64,000 nt of DNA from Hofstenia miamia (Eukaryota; Xenacoelomorpha; Acoela). The notes beneath the pieces are model-generated. The model saw only the letters and a list, made by a program, of their open reading frames with translations. It was not told the origin of the DNA and ran no database searches. Positions 23,513-33,309 of the stretch are shown one piece after another (the first letter of the stretch is position 1; each line of letters begins with the position of its first letter). Position numbers and translations under genes: made by a program. The stretch is taken from contig SCFE01000102.1 of NCBI GenBank assembly GCA_004352715.1, positions 264,224 through 328,223 of the forward strand, given 5' to 3'.

Positions 23513-24436
23513 TACGTTTGGAAAATTTGGCAAATATTTGCCAAATATTTGGAAAAAAATGCATAATTTTTGTAAATGGCAATATTCCAAATATTTGGCA
23601 AATATTTGCCAAATAATTGCCAAATTTTCCAAATTTGTACAATTTGTACATTCATTAATTTAAAGCTTATTTGAATAAATAAACGTGTACATAATATATA
23701 ATTGAGTATTTCAAACATTTTTGAAACCAATATAACGAAAATTTCAACTTTTCATTGACTACTGTTATAAACAATTAAAGTATTTATATATCTAAGAATA
23801 ATTTATGCAACAATTAAATACTCAATTAGTACTAGTTATGGACTAGTGTTATAACCTGTATTCTATTAGTTTTTTATGTTCATACCAGAAATAATTTTTA
23901 AATCTAACATACTTATAAATGCTTAAGTTATAATTCATAACTGCCAAAATTTTGAGCAAATTGTTACGGAATATAAACAAGATTAATTGGAAAATTTTCA
24001 ATGTTGCATTAGTTAAGAATTATGATGTTGACTTGCATACTAATGCTTTAATGCATTTGGTTGGCAGTTGATTGCTGTAGTTTAGACTATGATTAGTCTG
24101 TATTGGATCTATACGTCTTCTGTATACATCTTATGTATACTGTGAAGCAGTTTAACCAACTGCTGTTATAAATAACTAAAGCTGATGAAAAATCACTTAG
24201 CACAAAACTTGGAAACTTTGTCAAATATTTGGTAAAATTTGCCAAATATTTGGCAAATTCTTGGAAAGTTTGCAAATTATTTGGAAAATTTGCCAAATAT
24301 TTGGCAAATTCTTGGAAAGTTTGCATAAAATTTGGAAAATTTGCCAAATATTTGGAATCGATTTGCAAATCCTTTCCAAATATTTGGCAATAATTTGGCA
24401 ATTTTTTGCCAAATTTTCCAAATTTATTTACTAGGG
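23513..24436. mobile_element. Foldback-like element with repeat-built inverted arms
   Basis: The left arm (about 23516-23634) begins tttggaaaatttggcaaata. The right arm (about 24210-24423) ends with the complementary tttgccaaattttccaaatt. Both arms are built from repeated short words (tttggcaaat, ccaaatatttgg, ttggaaagtttgc), and each arm is itself partly palindromic. The 12-base word atatctaaacta occurs directly at 23501-23512 and 24437-24448, like a target duplication. About 575 bp of unrelated AT-rich DNA separates the arms. Open frames rich in LANF/YLA residues across the right arm are repeat artefacts. Confidence 0.6.
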
Positions 24437-24683
24437 ATATCTAAACTAGTCTTGAAGCATCGAATAGATGTAAATTAAGTACCGAATCATCGTTTTCATT
24501 AAAATGATCAAAACTGTTTTTTTAATTTCATCTTCTGTATTAGCTCAATGAAAAGAGATTATACTGAATCCAGCAATTCCATAATTATGAATCCTTAATG
24601 AGCTTAGCGTTAAGTTAAATGAGAAATTTTTCTCTAAATCTTCTAACATTTGCAAAAGTGATAAAGAAATAATATGCATAGAT

Positions 24684-26270
24684 ATTTGAATATAAGATAA
24701 GATAAGATAAGATATTCTATATTTAGAGATTTTACTTACAATTTGGAAAACTGATAAATCTCTAAATCTAGCGTCGATAAATATACAATATAAAATACAT
24801 GCACTATTTACAAGAAAAAAAGTTTTTTTCAGGCTACGGATGTTATCTTGTTTTAGTATAATCAATATTACTAAATTTATAGCCCAGTCAAGATTTTCCA
24901 CAGATGAACTTTTGTTTTAAAATTAATTCCTTAGCACGTTTACGAAATTGCTTTAAGTTTTTAATACATTTGATTTCTTGAGGGAATTCATTCCATTGTC
25001 TTATTGCATTATATTTATAAGCGAATGTTGTTTAATTTTAGATTTATACTTAATTATAGTAAATCTTTTTGTTGTTTCGTTAAACGTGTTTGAAAATTCT
25101 GGGAACTTTATATAATTATAAGGTGGAAGTAATTTGTAGCGGTGTTTATTTGAATTAACTGTTTAGGACTTGGGATTGATTCATAAATACATCTTTTCAA
25201 AGCACTAGAATTTCTTTTACAAACATTAATGTCCCATTTATATTAAATTTCAAGTTTTTAATGAGTTCTTGGCGTGTGTTTAATAATAAAATACTACTAT
25301 AAATGGCTAATTACCAAAGAATATAAAAGTTGTATAATTGCATTTTCTGGTAATTGGTTTAAAACAGGGTTTATAGTTTTTATACCAATAGCAATTTTCT
25401 TTTGTAGTTTTAACATTATCATTAAATAGTAATTTTGAGTCAAACGTAACGCCTAAATATTTTTTACTACTGGAAATTTTTTTGGGCGATTTTTTTCAGC
25501 CTTATGAGGACTAAGTAAACAAAATTCAGTTTTCTTAGCATTAATTCGTAATTTATGCATTGAAAAGTAATTGCATAAAGATTGACAGCTTAACTCTATT
25601 TGATTTATTGTCTTATTATAAGATTTGTCACTACAAAATACACATGTATCATCAGCATACTGGATAAAATTGGTCTTAGTATGATGTTTAATATCATTTA
25701 TATCAATATTAAATAGTAGGGGGCCTACAATAGTCCCCTGTGGTATACCATTTTTGATCGGAAGCCATCATGAAAATACTTTATTTTAACCCGTTGAATT
25801 CTGTTATTAAGATAATTTGAGATGAAAAGTATACTATTATTACCCATGCCTATATGTCTAAGTTTCTCATATAATATTTTATGATTGATTGAATGAAAGG
25901 CTTTAGAAATATCCAAGCAGGCAATTGCGACCTAGTTTTTTATCTAAGGAATTTCTTCAGCGTTCAGTAGGTTGGATGAGAGCATCTGTAGAAGAATAAT
26001 GTTTTCAAAAAACAAACTGTGCATCAGAAAATAGATTATATTTTTGCATGTGTTCGTTAATTTGATCTGATAAAAGTCTCTCAAATATTTTACTAATTGG
26101 GAATGCTATCGAGATTGGTCTATAATTTGAGGCAATATTTTTATCAGGTTTCTTAAAAATCGGTGTTACATGAAATTTTTTCAGAGTTCCAGGGAAGTAC
26201 TGAAAACTCTCCAGTACGTAAAAAAATGGAATCCATGCGACATTCCGTAAATAACATTTAAGCATGTTTT
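24684..26270 (-). pseudogene. 5'-truncated non-LTR retrotransposon (LINE) reverse transcriptase
   Basis: Read on the minus strand. An upstream RT segment at 26005-26265 has the VTPIFKK and NYRPIS motifs. Next comes ISKAFHSINHKIL (25725-25916), holding the first catalytic Asp, then QYADDT at about 25638-25670 holding the catalytic Asp pair. The C-terminal tail has the IRQWNEFPQEIK pattern and ends at TGA 24898-24900. Frameshifts and stops separate the pieces. A short 3' untranslated part ends in a (GATAA)n tract at 24686-24712, as expected for a LINE tail. It belongs to the jockey/CR1-like group by motif style only. Confidence 0.8.
24686..24712. repeat. (GATAA)n microsatellite at LINE 3' end
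   Basis: About four perfect ataag/gataa units. Its position directly after the LINE 3' region fits a retrotransposition tail. Confidence 0.8.
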
Positions 26271-26636
26271 TTGTAGGTTGAAAGCGTTAATTTTTTTCGT
26301 GCTCAATAAATTCAAAATATTAAAATATATCACAAAAATTCCTTTCTTTAAAAATTTCTAGTAATTGTTGAATACAAACGCAGAAATTCAAAATTTTCTT
26401 TGCAATCTAAAATGTGCATTTCTAACTGTCCAAGTCCAATCCGGGCGATTAGCACCATCTTTCATAATACCATTGCCGTCCCTCATTTTCACCTGGGTCA
26501 ACGCGGTCCACTTGCATTTCTGCGTTTAAATATTGTTTGATAATCTGTACATTGCAAGGACTATATTTACTTAAGATAAATTCATGCATTTTACTTTAAT
26601 TAATTTTTTAAAACAGATTACAAATGCTGTACAATC
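26271..26636. other. Intergenic DNA downstream of the GPCR gene
   Basis: AT-rich apart from a GC-richer patch at about 26430-26525 of unknown origin. It contains the 3' flank of the GPCR gene. Confidence 0.4.
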
Positions 26637-27575
26637 CTATGTAGCATTTTGAATTGGAATTATGGAGAATTTCCACATTGTTTTTAGTTCATTTCTGAAG
26701 TCAACGCTCTGACTAATGTAAATCAAAGGGTTTATTAAAGATGAATAAATCGCCATTTGCAGAAGAGTTACATAAACGTGAGCTGAAATGGTCAAATCTG
26801 AGTCAATCACGTAAGAGAGGAGGGTTGTACTTGCATAAATATATACAGGACACGTCGTAACTGCAAATAATATTGAAATCATAAGAGTTATAAATACTAG
26901 TTTTTTGTTGTTCTTCCCGGAAGCTGATGAAAAATGTCCTTTAAGTTTGAACACACGTTTAACAATGCACGCATAACATGAGAATATTACGATCATGCAC
27001 AAAACTGGAAAGGCTATAAAAATTATCATGAAAAAAACGTAAAAAACAATGTCTATATCCGCAAATAAGCATTGTCCATTTTTAAAATTAAGATAAATTA
27101 TTGTGTCGGAAGCCATAAAAATACCAGCGATGTAAACGAGAATCAAAATCTTATGAAGAAATGTTCGATAGCTAAGAATTGATATTTTTCTGTAGACAAT
27201 GGGATACTCTACAGCTATGAATCGCTCAACGGCCAAGAAAACGATGTGTATCATTGATATTGGAATACAGACCCACTGGTAGAAAAGAGAGAAAAAAAGT
27301 TTGCAGTAAATATTTCCATATAGTTGTTCCTTTGGCCTAGGTAGGCAAGACAGTAAATGAATTGTAATAATATTACAGAAACATGTAAGGAAATCAACGA
27401 AAGCAAGACTTGCAATAATATAGTTCGTTAGAACTTTAAATAGACTTTTGCTCTTCAAATAAACGAAGAAGATTGTAAAATTGAGGATCAATCCAACCGC
27501 CATTAACAATGTTGTTATCCACTTAGGAGCGAGATTGATTTTGAAATACTGCAAACCACTAATTGAATCGTTCAT
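26637..27575 (-). CDS. Rhodopsin-class (class A) G-protein-coupled receptor, intronless
   Basis: An intact 312-residue single-exon ORF from ATG 27573-27575. It is a plasma-membrane receptor that would couple an unknown extracellular ligand to heterotrimeric G proteins. Seven hydrophobic segments are visible at about residues 18-40, 48-74, 95-118, 142-162, 176-205, 225-247 and 262-288. Class A landmarks: Asn32 in TM1; LAFVD with Asp61 in TM2; Cys91 and Cys169 for the extracellular disulfide; ERF at 117-119 in place of DRY; Pro190 in TM5; Pro243 in TM6; NPLIY at 282-286 in TM7. The usual TM4 tryptophan and the aromatic of CWxP are missing. The N-terminus is short (about 17 residues), as in many peptide or amine receptors, and the tail is short. 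No stops or frameshifts, so it is probably functional. The ligand cannot be inferred. It sits alone between LINE and copia remnants. Confidence 0.9.
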   Translation of the reverse strand: MNDSISGLQYFKINLAPKWITTLLMAVGLILNFTIFFVYLKSKSLFKVLTNYIIASLAFVDFLTCFCNIITIHLLSCLPRPKEQLYGNIYCKLFFSLFYQWVCIPISMIHIVFLAVERFIAVEYPIVYRKISILSYRTFLHKILILVYIAGIFMASDTIIYLNFKNGQCLFADIDIVFYVFFMIIFIAFPVLCMIVIFSCYACIVKRVFKLKGHFSSASGKNNKKLVFITLMISILFAVTTCPVYIYASTTLLSYVIDSDLTISAHVYVTLLQMAIYSSLINPLIYISQSVDFRNELKTMWKFSIIPIQNAT

Positions 27576-28232
27576 TTCAATTTTTATGTATGGAATGAAT
27601 TGGAATTTCTAAATTTCAAAAATTACATTTTATTTTATAATTCATCTGAGCATTTTAATTAAATTTACAAGGGCGTTTAAATAAATTTTGTGAAAACATG
27701 GAAATGATTTTGAATTCAATGTTATAAATAATTATATTATTTCAATGTAGACATTAATTGTGAGGGAAAGCCTTGTTCAAATATCGGAAAATTCCTTTAA
27801 ATCTTAACCATGTTTTTGCAAAAATATTAAAAACATAAATGTTATTTTCAGGTTTAATTTATTTCGGGTAAAATTTAGCTATTTTCGTTGCCAAATTCTA
27901 TTAAAAATGTGTTGTATTCAACAAATTAATAATTTTCAGCACTATTTACACTCAGGACCGTATTCAGCATTATCACTTAAGGGTTGATAAGAAATTCGGA
28001 CAGACCTTAAATTTAAACTGAAATTTTACCAAAGACTGTATGTACACTACTTCAATTTTATGTTGCATGCATCGGCAAGCGTGTAAAACAGTAATGGGCT
28101 AAGGGCAGTAATTGTCATACAATCCTATACAATTGTAGCAATTTCAATAATAGGGGGCGGATCATTACAACGATAGTTTACGCCGTGTAAAGGTTGTTTG
28201 TAGCATACGAAGTAATCTAACCTAATTTGAGT
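27576..28232. other. Intergenic DNA upstream of the GPCR gene
   Basis: AT-rich with no recognisable element. It should include the GPCR promoter, but no distinct motif was identified. Confidence 0.5.
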
Positions 28233-29210
28233 TCACATTCCCCACTTTTTCCTTCTTGATACAACCCGTTCCTGAATTGTTGATTTGGAGAATTTGCTAA
28301 ACTTTTTCAGACTATCGGCTAACATGGATTTACCATCAACAAAATTTAGTGTCCAGTCTGAACAATGGATATCTTCGCGAATATAATTAAACTCAATAGC
28401 AAGACGTTTTTCTACAAGATCTTGACCAGATTAGGAGGCGTGGGACTATGTGCATGAATGTACCTCGCGTGCACGACCTTTTATATATATATATATATAT
28501 ATTATAATTTTCTTTAAGAATAATAAAAAAATCATGACAAGTAGTTTAAATGCTTTCTTGAAATTAAAGTAAGGCAAAAAACTATGTTATACTCGCTATT
28601 TGTCAGTAAGACAAGCAATTTTAGGGGGCGTGGGCCCCCTCCTAAATCCGCCCCAGCGCAAACCAGTGATTTGGAGTCCGTGAGCACTTTAATAGTAAGC
28701 CATTGACCAATAATAGCATAAATAATATGTCGAATATGACATGATGAGTCCAACCTATCAACTAATGCTATGTTTTCTGCTGATAGCGCGCTACGGGCAG
28801 TTCTGTGTAACATTTTCGAGGACCAAAATATTAAATGGGGACCCCAGAACAACATGAATCCTCCCCAGCTAGAATTGCCAAACGACGCCTCAGAATATAA
28901 ATCTAATGAATCATTATGCGAACTCTCGGTAAATGACAAAAATAGGTTTTCATGTTTGAAAGAACGTATTAATTTGTTAACCTTATGAAGCCAATGTTCA
29001 CTTGGAGAACAATTTTGTTATAGCATCTCAGCAACTTCACAGCTAATGTCAGGACAACTAACAGCTGATATCCAAAGCAGTTTGCCAGTTGCAGTACGAT
29101 AATTCGATAGATTATCAATTTCACATAACGTATTTATGTAATCTTCCTGAGATAAATCAAAACCGATTAAGTTTTCTAATAAACTCATTCCCAGAAATGT
29201 AACCCAATGA
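28233..29210 (-). pseudogene. Copia-like pol remnant: end of RT plus RNase H
   Basis: Minus-strand relic. At 28990-29210 a frame contains GKLLWISAVSCPDISCEVAE, the segment that follows RT in copia-type pol. At 28680-28939 comes the RNase H start (DLYSEASFGNSSWGG), then RTARSALSAEN and TDSKSLV. The RNase H end (QDLVEKRLAIEF and DGKSMLADSLKK) is at about 28233-28425. Stops and frameshifts occur, and a 232-bp insertion splits RNase H. The upstream part of RT is missing where a LINE 3' end begins. It may be the 3' part of the same element as the protease and integrase pieces at 34.9-37.0 kb. Confidence 0.75.
28430..28661. mobile_element. Small insertion element inside the copia RNase H
   Basis: A 232-bp insertion flanked by the direct repeat accag at 28425-28429 and 28662-28666. 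Its right end carries a GC-rich segment (ggggcgtgggccccctccta and ccgccccagcgc) and its left end ggaggcgtgggac, a weak inverted match. It has an internal (TA)n of about 20 bases. The RNase H motifs resume on either side, which defines the insertion. It is non-coding. Confidence 0.6.
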
Positions 29211-29753
29211 TTATTATTATTATTATTATTATTATTTTTTTTTTACTTAATAGCTTTATTTAACTCTGTATGCACATACATGAATATATACATATATACA
29301 CAATATTTACAAATGACATATATATATATACAAACATGAATTACACAAAGGCTAAATATGCTACAACTATTAATTAAAATAAACTAAAAACAAATAAAAA
29401 CAAAAAAACAAAATATTTACAGAATGCTAAAAAGTTAAATACTTTCTCCAAGAGTTTGTTTTAATTGAGTAGCCATATTTATATTGATTTGCTAGCAGGT
29501 TCTCCTTTAATAATTTCCTAAACAAATTCAGAGAGGATGCTGTTCTGACATAAGTAGGAAGAGTATTCCACATTTTTGCTGCATTTGTGATGAAGGCACC
29601 TTTCCAGTATCTATTATGGATTTTAACACTATTGATGCATTTCTTTGTACGCAGGTTGATTTTGGCATATTTACTTAAAATGTTATTTGGTATTAAATTA
29701 TGTATTAATTTGTACAGATTTGTCAGGCATGCATATTTTGTGTAATATAATGG
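29211..29753 (-). pseudogene. LINE 3' end: C-terminus of ORF2, 3' UTR and (TAA)n tail
   Basis: An open frame enters from the gap at 29753 and runs on the minus strand to TAG at 29427-29429 (109 codons, no ATG). It holds the pattern GAFITNAAKMWNTLPTYV then LNLFRKLLKE, typical of the C-terminus of jockey/CR1-like ORF2 proteins. About 180 bp of 3' untranslated sequence follows. The element ends in A(10)(TAA)n, seen on the plus strand as (ATT)n plus a T run at 29211-29244. The tail abuts copia RT-end sequence, so the LINE inserted into the copia element. The coding part before 29753 is lost in the gap. Confidence 0.75.
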
Positions 29754-30753
29754 NNNNNNNNNNNNNNNNNNNNNNNNNNNNNNNNNNNNNNNNNNNNNNN
29801 NNNNNNNNNNNNNNNNNNNNNNNNNNNNNNNNNNNNNNNNNNNNNNNNNNNNNNNNNNNNNNNNNNNNNNNNNNNNNNNNNNNNNNNNNNNNNNNNNNNN
29901 NNNNNNNNNNNNNNNNNNNNNNNNNNNNNNNNNNNNNNNNNNNNNNNNNNNNNNNNNNNNNNNNNNNNNNNNNNNNNNNNNNNNNNNNNNNNNNNNNNNN
30001 NNNNNNNNNNNNNNNNNNNNNNNNNNNNNNNNNNNNNNNNNNNNNNNNNNNNNNNNNNNNNNNNNNNNNNNNNNNNNNNNNNNNNNNNNNNNNNNNNNNN
30101 NNNNNNNNNNNNNNNNNNNNNNNNNNNNNNNNNNNNNNNNNNNNNNNNNNNNNNNNNNNNNNNNNNNNNNNNNNNNNNNNNNNNNNNNNNNNNNNNNNNN
30201 NNNNNNNNNNNNNNNNNNNNNNNNNNNNNNNNNNNNNNNNNNNNNNNNNNNNNNNNNNNNNNNNNNNNNNNNNNNNNNNNNNNNNNNNNNNNNNNNNNNN
30301 NNNNNNNNNNNNNNNNNNNNNNNNNNNNNNNNNNNNNNNNNNNNNNNNNNNNNNNNNNNNNNNNNNNNNNNNNNNNNNNNNNNNNNNNNNNNNNNNNNNN
30401 NNNNNNNNNNNNNNNNNNNNNNNNNNNNNNNNNNNNNNNNNNNNNNNNNNNNNNNNNNNNNNNNNNNNNNNNNNNNNNNNNNNNNNNNNNNNNNNNNNNN
30501 NNNNNNNNNNNNNNNNNNNNNNNNNNNNNNNNNNNNNNNNNNNNNNNNNNNNNNNNNNNNNNNNNNNNNNNNNNNNNNNNNNNNNNNNNNNNNNNNNNNN
30601 NNNNNNNNNNNNNNNNNNNNNNNNNNNNNNNNNNNNNNNNNNNNNNNNNNNNNNNNNNNNNNNNNNNNNNNNNNNNNNNNNNNNNNNNNNNNNNNNNNNN
30701 NNNNNNNNNNNNNNNNNNNNNNNNNNNNNNNNNNNNNNNNNNNNNNNNNNNNN
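29754..30753. other. Assembly gap, 1000 N
   Basis: Exactly 1000 N, a conventional scaffold gap size. The true length is unknown. Confidence 0.95.
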
Positions 30754-32178
30754 TATATATATATATATATATATGTTGTAATTCTACCCCCAAGTCATAC
30801 TAATTTAGTCAGATGGATTTTTTCTTATATAATTATTTTTTAATAATCTTCACAACTTTTTAATAATCTTTACAACTTGTTTTTCATCAATTACTGTACA
30901 ATAAAAATCTACTGAACAATGTCAATCCAGTGGTAAAAGTGCTTGCCGTTCTCACTCTATGAAAATTTTTTATAAACTGTATGCAAAAGTGGACTTTTGT
31001 ATCAAACATAAATTTATAAAATTTAGCGTTTTTCCAGTTTCAATTTCTTTGTGCTTTCTGATATGCGTGATTCAGTCCATCCAAAAATTCAAGTCTAAGT
31101 CTTCCTTTTTGGGAAAATGGATCAGCTGAAAATATTGAAATTTTGTTCAAAATTTATGGAATAATAAAAAAGTCATTTTCAATCAATTGATTAGGAAAAT
31201 CAAGCCACTAATGTAAAAATTTGAGAAAAAAGATCCCAGTAACAAGAAAAAATAGCATTGTCTGCAAAATACACGCTTTGTTAATCAACTTATTGATAAC
31301 TCGATTGGTAATTATTTATTATAAATCAGTTTAGAAATGCCCAAAAGTTTGGAATTGCTTGTTTTGATACCTTCTCAAAATGATAACGTCATCAAAAATC
31401 TGAAAAAGAATTTTGAAAAACATTTTTCACCAAAATATTCCTATATAAATTTTAGGAAACGTCATGAAATTTCATTAAGATTGACCAATTATTCCAGGAG
31501 TAGCAATAAATGCTTAAAACCGCAAGCCTAGAAGGCACCCCACCAGCCCAGGTGGGTTAGGAACATGATAGCTTCAAGTACCACTTAATTGTATGTACTC
31601 TATCAAATAATGATAATCCTATATACTTTGAAATTTATAGGCAACCAGTAATGTAGAGAAGATTTCAGCATATGCTATGTGTAGGAAAGATTCAATATGG
31701 AAACAGTATATTGTAAATTGCCAAGGAGCTAGATTTTAATTTCATATATTGAAACGAATATATGGCGAAAATTTGTGTAGAAAAAATTATTGTAGCAGTT
31801 CGAACGAATTTGTAAAGTATATACAATATGCATCTCTCGCTGTTGCATGGAATATTTTTCTTAATAAATATAAAGGTAACATTTCGAAGCTGGTTTATTA
31901 ATAATTATTGCTGATACCATATTAAAAGAGTTTGATTACCTCAAAATTTTCCCACCTAACAACTCACAAGAAATGTGATAAACGGTTTGTAAACCTTTAT
32001 CATCGATGCATTTCATATACACACTGATGGTTTCCTAATGGCTTTTCAACCGTAGAAATATGTTTGTCGAATGAGAAATCTTCTGCTTTTGTGAAATTTT
32101 TGCACAATGAAATCAATTTCGAAAAGAATACCTTCAAGCTATCTTCAAAAAAATAAATGCATTGATGAGCCTAATGAA
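30754..32178. repeat. Isolated 1425-bp contig, probable haplotig of 9352-10080
   Basis: Bounded by two 1000-N gaps. It begins in (TA)n and then matches 9352-9517 and 9520-10080. It has 669 extra bases (30949-31617) without a recognised gene; the 64-residue ORF at 31337-31531 has no known domain. It probably does not belong at this position. Confidence 0.75.
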
Positions 32179-33178
32179 NNNNNNNNNNNNNNNNNNNNNN
32201 NNNNNNNNNNNNNNNNNNNNNNNNNNNNNNNNNNNNNNNNNNNNNNNNNNNNNNNNNNNNNNNNNNNNNNNNNNNNNNNNNNNNNNNNNNNNNNNNNNNN
32301 NNNNNNNNNNNNNNNNNNNNNNNNNNNNNNNNNNNNNNNNNNNNNNNNNNNNNNNNNNNNNNNNNNNNNNNNNNNNNNNNNNNNNNNNNNNNNNNNNNNN
32401 NNNNNNNNNNNNNNNNNNNNNNNNNNNNNNNNNNNNNNNNNNNNNNNNNNNNNNNNNNNNNNNNNNNNNNNNNNNNNNNNNNNNNNNNNNNNNNNNNNNN
32501 NNNNNNNNNNNNNNNNNNNNNNNNNNNNNNNNNNNNNNNNNNNNNNNNNNNNNNNNNNNNNNNNNNNNNNNNNNNNNNNNNNNNNNNNNNNNNNNNNNNN
32601 NNNNNNNNNNNNNNNNNNNNNNNNNNNNNNNNNNNNNNNNNNNNNNNNNNNNNNNNNNNNNNNNNNNNNNNNNNNNNNNNNNNNNNNNNNNNNNNNNNNN
32701 NNNNNNNNNNNNNNNNNNNNNNNNNNNNNNNNNNNNNNNNNNNNNNNNNNNNNNNNNNNNNNNNNNNNNNNNNNNNNNNNNNNNNNNNNNNNNNNNNNNN
32801 NNNNNNNNNNNNNNNNNNNNNNNNNNNNNNNNNNNNNNNNNNNNNNNNNNNNNNNNNNNNNNNNNNNNNNNNNNNNNNNNNNNNNNNNNNNNNNNNNNNN
32901 NNNNNNNNNNNNNNNNNNNNNNNNNNNNNNNNNNNNNNNNNNNNNNNNNNNNNNNNNNNNNNNNNNNNNNNNNNNNNNNNNNNNNNNNNNNNNNNNNNNN
33001 NNNNNNNNNNNNNNNNNNNNNNNNNNNNNNNNNNNNNNNNNNNNNNNNNNNNNNNNNNNNNNNNNNNNNNNNNNNNNNNNNNNNNNNNNNNNNNNNNNNN
33101 NNNNNNNNNNNNNNNNNNNNNNNNNNNNNNNNNNNNNNNNNNNNNNNNNNNNNNNNNNNNNNNNNNNNNNNNNNNNNN
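32179..33178. other. Assembly gap, 1000 N
   Basis: Exactly 1000 N, a conventional scaffold gap size. Confidence 0.95.
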
Positions 33179-33309
33179 CATGTTAGAACAGTTCGAATAT
33201 CGATATTCTTTTGTTTTTATGTGCCTGGAGACGTGTAATGGTGTTTTTCAAGTTTTCTTCTGCACTCTATAGAGTCGTCTGAGCAAGGTAAGAATAGTTC
33301 ATACTAATA

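Noticed and set aside
24093-24421. Two overlapping minus-strand ORFs rich in LANF, YLAN and NLPNIWQI repeats
   Set aside because: They translate the TTTGGCAAAT subrepeats of the foldback-like element; the periodicity comes from the DNA repeat.
23516-24425. Clusters of ccaaatatttgg considered as MADS-box (CArG-like) binding sites
   Set aside because: The spacing is that of inverted subrepeats, the core has eight A/T bases between CC and GG in place of six, and a mobile-element origin explains them better.
28770-28988. 72-residue plus-strand ORF
   Set aside because: Shadow of the copia RNase H reading frame on the opposite strand.
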